DNA of 6,310 nucleotides from an uncultured Eggerthellaceae bacterium (GTDB lineage Bacteria; Actinomycetota; Coriobacteriia; Coriobacteriales; Eggerthellaceae). Of this stretch, positions 1-5,134 are shown in pieces; within the stretch, counting starts at the first letter, position 1, and every line of letters starts with the position of its first letter. The translations under genes and the position numbers were made by a program. A model generated the notes under the pieces. The model was not told the origin of the DNA. It searched no databases and worked only from the letters and a program-made list of their open reading frames with translations. The stretch spans positions 6,522 through 12,831 of the forward strand of contig CAQLOA010000029.1 of the NCBI GenBank assembly GCA_948829205.1, in the 5' to 3' direction.

Positions 1-126
1 CGTTGCGGGGATTCGACGGGGCGTATAAGGCGAAGATTCGACTTAAGGCTCATGCGTCCACAGGTAGCCGCAGCCAACGCCGCTATATCTTCTCTTCGCT
101 AAAAGCCCCGTCGAATTGCCGCAATG
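1..126 (+). repeat. Long inverted repeat, candidate structured RNA stem
   Basis: Bases 1-22 pair with 105-126 (position i with 127-i). Nineteen of 22 positions are Watson-Crick, two are G-U if read as + strand RNA (2/125 and 10/117), and one is a mismatch (9/118). The core, 11-22 with 105-116, is 12 perfect pairs. Inside it, 30-36 pairs with 93-99 (7 perfect bp, plus a G-U at 29/100), separated from the outer stem by a small internal loop (23-28 opposite 101-104). Together they form one extended hairpin with an apical region of about 56 nt. The two wobbles would become A-C mismatches on the other strand, which slightly favours a + strand RNA. The stem begins at base 1, so it may continue outside the window. 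It could equally be a DNA-level repeat or a MITE relic. Confidence 0.55.
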
Positions 127-222
127 GGACGTCGAATCGGATGAGAGAGGCATGCGGCCTGCGTGCTTCGTTTTCTTTTGCGACTCAGCGATATGCGACT
201 TGGTCAAATAGTCGATTAAGTC

Positions 223-251
223 TTGCATAAAGCAATCGCGGTTGCTTAAAT
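223..251 (+). promoter_or_regulatory. Weak promoter-like site with dyad in spacer
   Basis: TTGCAT (223-228) and TTAAAT (246-251) are separated by 17 bp and could be the -35 and -10 of a promoter for the downstream radical SAM gene, with a start near 258. Both hexamers match the consensus poorly (3/6 and 4/6). The spacer is almost filled by a dyad: AAGCAA at 230-235 is the exact reverse complement of TTGCTT at 242-247. A repressor or activator could sit there. The same dyad could instead be an RNA hairpin in a longer leader. Confidence 0.3.
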
Positions 252-267
252 AGTGAGATGCAAATCC

Positions 268-289
268 GCCCCGCTCGCTGCGGGGCTTT
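268..289 (+). terminator. Intrinsic terminator-like hairpin or attenuator
   Basis: GCCCCGC (268-274) and GCGGGGC (280-286) form a perfect 7-bp GC stem around the 5-nt loop TCGCT, followed by TTTC. The U-tract is short, so termination may be partial. The hairpin ends only 16 bases before the ribosome binding site of the radical SAM gene. It could therefore end an upstream transcript or small RNA, or act as an attenuator in the leader of that gene. Confidence 0.5.
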
Positions 290-316
290 CATGTGTTCTT
301 GCAAAGGAAGTGACCA

Positions 317-2422
317 ATGTCGTCTTGCGCCCCAATAGGACAGAAGCGCCGGCTGTTCAAGGACGCCGGCCGTGCGTGTCCTGCCGACTACCGCATAGCG
401 CCCGACGCCTTCGCCGGCGAACCCGAGGTCGAATGCGACGTGCTCTACGTCGTCGGCGGCCTGTACGGCAACCCGTTCGCCGCCGACGCCGTGGACGCTC
501 TGGTGGAATCGGAAGGCGACGCCGACGTGAAGGTCGTGCTCAACGGCGACGTCCACTGGTTCGACAAGACGGCCGAAAACTTCGCCGACATCGAGCGCCG
601 CATGGCCAAGCACATCCCCTTGGTCGGCAACGTCGAAGCCGAGCTGCGCCGCCAGCAGGACGTGGGCGTGGGCTGCGGCTGCGCGTACCCCGACTGCACT
701 TCCGACGACTCGGTGGCCAGGTCGAACCGCATACACAAGATGCTCTCGTTCGCGTTGGAGTCCAACCCGCAGCTCAAGGCCTTGCTCGAAGGCCGTCCGT
801 CCACGCTGGTTGCGGACGTGGCGGGCAGAAGGGTGGCGGTCGCGCACGGCGACGAGAAGCTGCTGGGAGGCTGGGACAACTCGCGCGAGTCGCTGCAGGA
901 CATACTGCGCCAGGACGAGGTTGACACGTTCATGGCCGAAAACGACCTCGACGTGTTCGCCACGACGCACACCTGCGCACCGGCGGCCATCCGCCTGGCC
1001 AGGGGAGTGGTTGTTAACAACGGCGCAGCCGGCCTCCCCAACTTCGCCGGCGAGGACTTCGGGCTGTGCATCCGCATCGCGGAGCGGCCCCGCGAGGACT
1101 CGCTCTTCGAATGCGAGCTTGACGGCCTGTTCGTCCAAGCCGTGCCCGTGCGCTACGACCATGGCGCCTATCTGGAGTGGTTCGATGGGCTGTGGGGGCC
1201 GGCGTCGCCTGCGGCCATTTCGTATCGGGACCGCATCGTGCACGGCCCCGATGACGAGATAAGCGACTCGCTTCTGGGCGGCTTCCGGATGGGCGAGACG
1301 GCCTGCGCCGAGCTGCGGGGGCGCCGTGAGGCCGAGACCCGGCGCGTAGGGGGCGTCCCCCGCGCCACGAACGCCGACGTGCATGCGGCGCTGGAAGGCC
1401 TTCTGTACTTCGACGACATGCTGGACGACGACGGATGCCGGGTGACCGAGGAGCAGTTGACGACGATCCAGGCGAACATCACGGCGAAATGCAACCTGGC
1501 CTGCGCCCACTGCCATGTGGAATCTAGCCCGGCCCGGACCGAGGCGATGAGCCGCGAGGTGCTGGAGGCCATCCTCAAGGTTGCGGCCGACCGGCACATG
1601 CGCACCATAGACATAACGGGGGGCGCCCCCGAGATGCATCCTGACTTCGAATGGTTCCTGCGCGAGGCCTCGTCCGTCGTGCCCCACGTAATGGTGCGGT
1701 CGAACCTGGTGATCCTGCAGGAACCCGGCTTCGAGCACCTGGTCGACCTTTACGACGAGCTGGGCGTGGAGGTGGTCGCGTCGCTCCCGAACGTGTTCGA
1801 GGCGGAATCGGACGCGCAGCGCGGACGCAACACCTTCGACGCCACCATGGACATGTTGCGCGTTCTGAACGGCCGCGGCTACGGAAGCGATGGCCGCCAC
1901 GTGCTCGACGTCGTCTTCAACCCGCAGGAGCCGGTGCTTCCGCCGCTGCAGGAAGACGTGGAGGAGATGTACCGACGCCGCCTGGGCAACTTGGGCATCG
2001 GCTTCGACAACCTGTTCGCCGTGGCGAACAATCCCATCGGGCGCTATGGCGCGAAACTCCTGGACGACGGCACGTTCGAGGGCTACATGGACATGCTGAT
2101 GGACGCGTTCAACCCCGGAACGTGCCAGGACTTGATGTGCCGCCACCAGATGAGCGTGGGATGGGACGGAACCGTCTACGACTGCGACTTCAACCAAGCG
2201 ATAGGGCTGGGAGCCTCGCCGGCGCTGCTCCCCGACGGCGACATCGCACGGCCGCAGGTGGACCGTGCGCTGCTTGGCAGCGAAGGCGGCAGGCTCACCG
2301 TGTTCGACTATGCCGACGATCCTGCGCGTCCGCTGCGCCGTCCGGTCGTATTCGCCAACCATTGCTACGCGTGCACGGCCGGCTTCGGGTCGAGCTGCGG
2401 CGGCACATTGGTCCAGGAATAG
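317..2422 (+). CDS. Metallophosphoesterase-like/ArsS-type radical SAM fusion protein
   Basis: 701 residues. The start is fixed by AAAGGAAG at 303-310, six bases before ATG. Residues about 40-255 resemble calcineurin-like phosphoesterases: a GN-containing first block (G51-N52), GD (77-78), GN (104-105), HG (177-178), HT (218-219) and an NNGAAG block (234-239). The usual D-x-H of block one is G48-L-Y50, the GNH histidine is V106, and the final GHTH histidine is C220, so catalysis is doubtful. Residues about 376-701 are a radical SAM domain with the cluster motif C392-x3-C396-x2-C399 and the SAM-binding block TGGAPEM (434-440). The C-terminal signature SVGWDGTVYDCDFNQ (613-627) and HCxxCTAGxGSSCGG near 682-696 match the ArsS/DUF3641 family. 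ArsS proteins, about 330 residues long, are tied to arsenosugar synthesis. That the substrate here is an arsenical is only inference, since no arsM is in view. An antisense open frame covering this gene is a GC-codon shadow. The likely site of action is the cytoplasm. Family call for the C-terminal half is strong; for the N-terminal half it is moderate. Confidence 0.85.
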   Translation: MSSCAPIGQKRRLFKDAGRACPADYRIAPDAFAGEPEVECDVLYVVGGLYGNPFAADAVDALVESEGDADVKVVLNGDVHWFDKTAENFADIERRMAKHIPLVGNVEAELRRQQDVGVGCGCAYPDCTSDDSVARSNRIHKMLSFALESNPQLKALLEGRPSTLVADVAGRRVAVAHGDEKLLGGWDNSRESLQDILRQDEVDTFMAENDLDVFATTHTCAPAAIRLARGVVVNNGAAGLPNFAGEDFGLCIRIAERPREDSLFECELDGLFVQAVPVRYDHGAYLEWFDGLWGPASPAAISYRDRIVHGPDDEISDSLLGGFRMGETACAELRGRREAETRRVGGVPRATNADVHAALEGLLYFDDMLDDDGCRVTEEQLTTIQANITAKCNLACAHCHVESSPARTEAMSREVLEAILKVAADRHMRTIDITGGAPEMHPDFEWFLREASSVVPHVMVRSNLVILQEPGFEHLVDLYDELGVEVVASLPNVFEAESDAQRGRNTFDATMDMLRVLNGRGYGSDGRHVLDVVFNPQEPVLPPLQEDVEEMYRRRLGNLGIGFDNLFAVANNPIGRYGAKLLDDGTFEGYMDMLMDAFNPGTCQDLMCRHQMSVGWDGTVYDCDFNQAIGLGASPALLPDGDIARPQVDRALLGSEGGRLTVFDYADDPARPLRRPVVFANHCYACTAGFGSSCGGTLVQE

Positions 2423-2567
2423 GCCGCCCTTGGTTCCGTTCACCGACCGATAAACACTATTCGACCTAATCTGGTAATAGACATAGTCCTATATCAAAAT
2501 CGACATCCTTAATATAAAGGCAGTCGATTGGGTGCCCGCATGCGATGGCCGTTCCGCGCGAAGGCCT

Positions 2568-2582
2568 GCGGCTGCGAGCCGC
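2568..2582 (+). other. Small GC hairpin in symporter leader
   Basis: GCGGCT (2568-2573) and AGCCGC (2577-2582) form a perfect 6-bp stem with a 3-nt loop, 13 bases before the AAAGGA ribosome binding site. There is no U-tract, so it is not a terminator. It could influence translation initiation or mRNA stability, or be a chance product of GC-rich sequence. Confidence 0.3.
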
Positions 2583-2595
2583 CGTGTGCAACGCG

Positions 2596-2601
2596 AAAGG
2601 A
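2596..2601 (+). promoter_or_regulatory. Ribosome binding site deciding the symporter start
   Basis: AAAGGA lies six bases before ATG 2608. The in-frame upstream ATG at 2545 has no comparable site and would add 21 polar, arginine-containing residues before the first membrane segment, so 2608 is preferred. Confidence 0.75.
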
Positions 2602-2607
2602 ATCGAA

Positions 2608-4149
2608 ATGACTGACTGGACGGGAATACTGTTCTGGGGCTTCCTGGTCGTCTATGGCGTGGCGATGTTCCTCATATCGCCGAAGACGGTCACGGTGGGA
2701 GGCTTCTTCCGCGGGGAGAACCGCCAAGGCAAGGACGCCAACCCCTGGATGATCATGGCCTCGGTGTTCATCGCCTGGATCTTTGCGAAGTCCGTCACGA
2801 ACGCCGCGAACATGGGCGCCGACTTCGGCATCGTGGGCGGCATAGGCTACGCGGTCTACTGGCTGTGCATCCCGCTTACGGGCTGGGCCATCTACAGGCT
2901 GCGCCGCCGGTTCGGTGCCACGGGAATGGTCAGCTTCCTCACCGACCACTACGGCGTTACGGCCGCCTTCTGCTTCTCGGCGGCGATCCTGGTGCGCCTG
3001 TTCAACGAAGTTTGGTCGAACACGTCGGTCATCGGAGCATACTACGGCGACTCGGGGAGCGCCCCGTTCATCATCGCGGCGCTCCTGATGACGTTCATCA
3101 CCATCGCCTACTGCTGCAAGGGCGGCATGCGCGGCTCGCTGGTCACCGACGTGGCCCAGGCCGTGCTGTTCGGCGTGCTGCTGGTCGGCGTGCTGTTCGT
3201 CATCGTCCCCCAGCACGGCGTGGACGCCTATGCCACCAGCGGCGTCTGGTCGCTTGAGGGAGGCGTCGACTTCATCATCGGCGCAGGCCTGCAGTGCCTG
3301 TCGTACGGGTTCCATGACGCGGTGCTCACCGACCGTGGGTTCCTTTGCGAGGAGAAGAAGATGCTGAAGGCGTTCGTGGTCGCCGGCCTTCTGGGATTCG
3401 TCGCCATCGTGTTGTTCTCGCTCGTCGGCGTCGACATGTTCCTCGACGGCATGGCCCGAAGCGGCTCCGACGCGCCCGTCGTCGTGGCGCGGTCGCTCGG
3501 GATAGTCGCCTTCTTCGTGGTGGCGGTCATAATGATATCGACGGCCGGGTCGACGCTGGATTCCACGTTCACGTCGCTTGGCAAGCTGTGCTCGCGCGAC
3601 CTTCCCGGGATCGTGGGGGTTGCCCCCGAGAACGTGCGCATGATCGGCATCGGGGTCATGATCGTCTTCGGCATAGTGGGCAACCTGCCGATGATCATGG
3701 GTGCGAGCATCATCACGGCCACCACCATATCCGGCACCATGATCATGGGCCTGGGCCCCATCTTCCTGCTGCATGGCGTGGTCAAGCCCACCACCACGGG
3801 CTTCATGCTGTCCTTCTGGATCGGCATGATACTGGGCATCTGGGACGTCGTCGACCCCTCGTCGCTGGCGTTCTTGAACATCGGCGAAGGCAAGTATGCG
3901 AACTTCCTGGGCGTCAACCTGTGGGGGGCTATCGCCTGCTGGATCGCCTACATAGTCCCTGGCCTCGTCTCCGCCGCCAAGGACAAGGCCAAAGGCATCG
4001 AGCCCGACTGGAAGGGCTTCACCGACGAGCAGATAGCCGAGCGCGAGCTTGCCGAGGCGAAGCGCCGCGAGCTGGGAGACCCCGAGGGCATCGAGCGGCC
4101 TTCCAGGCAGGACGAGGACATAGAGGCCGACATGCCCGTGGGCGCGTAA
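2608..4149 (+). CDS. Sodium:solute symporter family (SSF/SLC5) permease
   Basis: 513 residues with about 12-13 hydrophobic segments, the first at residues 6-24 and the last near 433-456: an inner-membrane secondary transporter that would couple substrate uptake to a Na+ (or H+) gradient. Family marks seen are GFFRG after the first segment (32-36), the WMIMASVFIAW helix (47-57), KGGMRGSLVTDVAQ (171-184, the SSF block with TD-x-x-Q), and a loop like QCLSYGFHDAVLTDRG (229-244). STAGSTLDST (311-320) is the helix that supplies the serine/threonine ligands of the Na2 site in vSGLT-type proteins. Length is normal for the family. The C-terminal 55 or so residues are a charged cytoplasmic tail (ELAEAKRREL, then acidic). 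The substrate cannot be read from the sequence. It lies 185 bp after the radical SAM gene, same strand, with its own possible promoter; joint function is speculative. The first annotated start could be taken as 2545, but 2608 has the better ribosome binding site. Confidence 0.92.
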   Translation: MTDWTGILFWGFLVVYGVAMFLISPKTVTVGGFFRGENRQGKDANPWMIMASVFIAWIFAKSVTNAANMGADFGIVGGIGYAVYWLCIPLTGWAIYRLRRRFGATGMVSFLTDHYGVTAAFCFSAAILVRLFNEVWSNTSVIGAYYGDSGSAPFIIAALLMTFITIAYCCKGGMRGSLVTDVAQAVLFGVLLVGVLFVIVPQHGVDAYATSGVWSLEGGVDFIIGAGLQCLSYGFHDAVLTDRGFLCEEKKMLKAFVVAGLLGFVAIVLFSLVGVDMFLDGMARSGSDAPVVVARSLGIVAFFVVAVIMISTAGSTLDSTFTSLGKLCSRDLPGIVGVAPENVRMIGIGVMIVFGIVGNLPMIMGASIITATTISGTMIMGLGPIFLLHGVVKPTTTGFMLSFWIGMILGIWDVVDPSSLAFLNIGEGKYANFLGVNLWGAIACWIAYIVPGLVSAAKDKAKGIEPDWKGFTDEQIAERELAEAKRRELGDPEGIERPSRQDEDIEADMPVGA

Positions 4150-4160
4150 GGCGGCTGACG

Positions 4161-4189
4161 CGCACGGGGCGTCCCCGGCCGCGCGTGCG
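4161..4189 (+). terminator. Weak GC hairpin after the symporter
   Basis: CGCAC (4161-4165) can pair with GTGCG (4185-4189), with an inner stem GGGG (4166-4169) and CCCC (4173-4176) around a 3-nt loop; 8 bases remain bulged on the 3' side. It begins 11 bases after the symporter stop codon, a natural place for a terminator. There is no T-tract, so efficient intrinsic termination is doubtful, and GC-rich sequence readily yields such stems. Confidence 0.25.
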
Positions 4190-4225
4190 AACGCAGCCAG
4201 GGCCGCCCCTCCTGCGCATCTCCAC

Positions 4226-4250
4226 AATGTGCGCAATGTGCTCCCACATT
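4226..4250 (+). promoter_or_regulatory. AATGTG/CACATT operator-like repeats
   Basis: AATGTG occurs at 4226-4231 and 4235-4240 (9-base period) and its exact reverse complement CACATT at 4245-4250. The second and third copies form a dyad with a 4-base spacer (CTCC). The array covers the place where a -35 element for the -10 at 4263 would sit, so it is well placed for a regulator. It does not resemble the CIRCE (HrcA) or HAIR (HspR) heat-shock operators. Confidence 0.4.
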
Positions 4251-4262
4251 CGTATTAACGTG

Positions 4263-4268
4263 TAGAAT
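4263..4268 (+). promoter_or_regulatory. -10 element of a probable leaderless promoter
   Basis: TAGAAT matches TATAAT at 5 of 6 positions. Its last base is 8 positions before the A of ATG 4276, so transcription should begin at 4275 or 4276, at the start codon itself. No purine-rich ribosome binding site precedes this ATG, which agrees with leaderless expression, common in actinobacteria. No TTGACA-like -35 is found 16-18 bp upstream; the AATGTG/CACATT repeats occupy that place. Confidence 0.5.
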
Positions 4269-4275
4269 ACTGCGA

Positions 4276-5100
4276 ATGGATGAGAACCCCTACGACATAC
4301 TAGGCGTTCCCAGAACGGCGACGATGGACGAGGTCAAGAAGGCCTATCGCAGGAAGGCTCGCGAGAACCACCCCGACCTCAACCCCGACGACCCTGCCGC
4401 CGAGGAGCGCATGAACAAGGTCAACGAGGCCTACGACCGCATAACGAACCCCGAGAAGTACGCGGCGTCGGACGCACGTAGGCGCGGCTACGGCGCTCCG
4501 TACTCTCCGGGCTACAACGGCTACAGCAATCCCAACGCAGGCGGACCGGCGGGTGCAGGCCAGGCCGGCCGACCAGGTGCGGGCGGCTCCGCCCAAGGCA
4601 ATCCGTATTCGGGCTACGGCGACGGGCAGGACCCCTACCAGTGGACCACCGTGAACTTCGAGGACTTCTTCACCGGATGGGGGCAGGCTCAAGGCCCCAT
4701 ACACCCCGAGGCCAACGCCGCCGATTCCGCCGAGGTGCGCCAGGCCATCTTCTGCATCAACTCGTCTAAGTGGGCCGGCGCCATCGGCATATTGCAGAAC
4801 ATCCCATCCGCCGGGCGCAATGCGCGCTGGCATTACCTGTTCGCGCTGGCCAACAACGGCGCAGGCAACGTCGTCGCAGCCAACGACAACATACGCAAGG
4901 CCCGCGAGCTCGACCCCAACAACCCCGACTACCTGCGCGCGCAGACGCAGTTCGCGCATGCTGCCCGGTCGTACGACCAGCAGGCGCAGGGGCGGGGTTT
5001 CTCCACCATCGGCATAGACCCAATGACGCTGTGCTGCGCCTGCATGTGCTGCGGGCCCACCATGGCGAACATGACGCGCTGGTGCGTCTACGGCATGTAG
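4276..5100 (+). CDS. J-domain (Hsp40-type) cochaperone with Cys-rich tail
   Basis: 274 residues. Residues 3-66 are a J-domain: NPYDILGV opening, the basic helix KKAYRRKAREN, the invariant HPD at 32-34 that stimulates Hsp70 ATPase, and a final NEAYDRITNPEK helix. Residues about 70-125 form a Gly/Tyr/Pro-rich linker. Residues about 150-235 look helical and TPR-like (EVRQAIFCINSSKWAGAIGI, then a block ending ARELDPNNPDYLRAQ), suggesting a protein-binding segment. The tail (253-270) has C253, C254, C256, C258, C259 and C270. The zinc-finger repeats (CxxCxGxG) and the C-terminal substrate domain of true DnaJ are absent, so this is a class III-like J protein. The start is fixed by the J-domain opening at residue 4. 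It probably has leaderless mRNA and is followed after 34 bp by a dnaK-like gene, its likely partner. The tail may bind metal or attach to membranes; this is inference. Confidence 0.9.
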   Translation: MDENPYDILGVPRTATMDEVKKAYRRKARENHPDLNPDDPAAEERMNKVNEAYDRITNPEKYAASDARRRGYGAPYSPGYNGYSNPNAGGPAGAGQAGRPGAGGSAQGNPYSGYGDGQDPYQWTTVNFEDFFTGWGQAQGPIHPEANAADSAEVRQAIFCINSSKWAGAIGILQNIPSAGRNARWHYLFALANNGAGNVVAANDNIRKARELDPNNPDYLRAQTQFAHAARSYDQQAQGRGFSTIGIDPMTLCCACMCCGPTMANMTRWCVYGM

Positions 5101-5116
5101 GCCACGTCTGCGCAAG

Positions 5117-5128
5117 AAGGAAGGAAGG
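5117..5128 (+). promoter_or_regulatory. Triplicated AAGG ribosome binding site of the dnaK-like gene
   Basis: Three tandem AAGG units end six bases before ATG 5135, giving a strong and possibly multi-register Shine-Dalgarno site. It supports translation from 5135 on an mRNA shared with the J-domain gene, in contrast to that gene, which has no such site. Confidence 0.75.
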
Positions 5129-5134
5129 CCAAAC

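Larger units (their letters stand above)
1..316. other. Gene-free, structure-rich upstream region
   Basis: No convincing gene is visible in these bases. The small open frames on either strand (3-230 on +, 43-228 on -) have no recognisable protein content and no good ribosome binding site. The region is less GC-rich than the coding sequence around it. It contains a large inverted repeat, four clustered copies of the heptamer ATTCGAC (two per orientation), a promoter-like site with a dyad in its spacer, and a terminator-like hairpin. These are listed separately. It most likely acts as the control region or leader of the radical SAM gene, or holds a small RNA. Where the upstream gene ends lies outside the window. 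Confidence 0.6.
2423..2607 (+). promoter_or_regulatory. AT-rich intergenic control region before the symporter
   Basis: The bases from about 2450 to 2520 are AT-rich compared with both flanking genes, suggesting a promoter. The best -10 candidate is TATAAA at 2513-2518 (5/6), but no good -35 lies at the right distance; TAGACA at 2478-2483 resembles a -35 but is 29 bp away. Small repeats (CTATT 2457-2461 with AATAG 2476-2480) and one ATTCGAC heptamer (2459-2465), shared with the 5' region of the window, could be binding sites. No clear intrinsic terminator follows the radical SAM gene, so read-through into the symporter is possible. Confidence 0.35.

Noticed and set aside
1..126. Insertion sequence or MITE based on the terminal inverted repeats
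   Set aside because: No flanking target duplication can be judged because the left arm touches the window edge, and there is no transposase; left as a structured repeat.
3..230. Small open frames on both strands in the 5' region
   Set aside because: No ribosome binding site, no family resemblance, and they run through the long inverted repeat; the RNA/DNA structure explains the region better.
2363..2422. Selenocysteine codon and SECIS element in the radical SAM gene
   Set aside because: There is no in-frame TGA; all family positions are ordinary Cys codons and the frame ends at TAG.
185..2443. 752-codon open frame on the - strand opposite the radical SAM gene
   Set aside because: Its translation is low-complexity (rich in V, A, H, R, Q), with no recognisable domain. 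It mirrors a well-supported + strand gene; high third-position GC removes stops on the opposite strand.
2545..2607. Upstream in-frame ATG as symporter start
   Set aside because: No Shine-Dalgarno site, adds polar residues before the first membrane helix, and the extension contains a hairpin and the AAAGGA site for ATG 2608.
2509..4236. 575-codon - strand frame opposite the symporter
   Set aside because: The composition (many D, H, R, E) is that of an antisense shadow of hydrophobic codons; no motif and no ribosome binding site.
4150..4275. CIRCE or HAIR heat-shock operator before the J-domain gene
   Set aside because: Neither TTAGCACTC-N9-GAGTGCTAA nor CTTGAGT-N7-ACTCAAG is present; only the unrelated AATGTG/CACATT repeats are.
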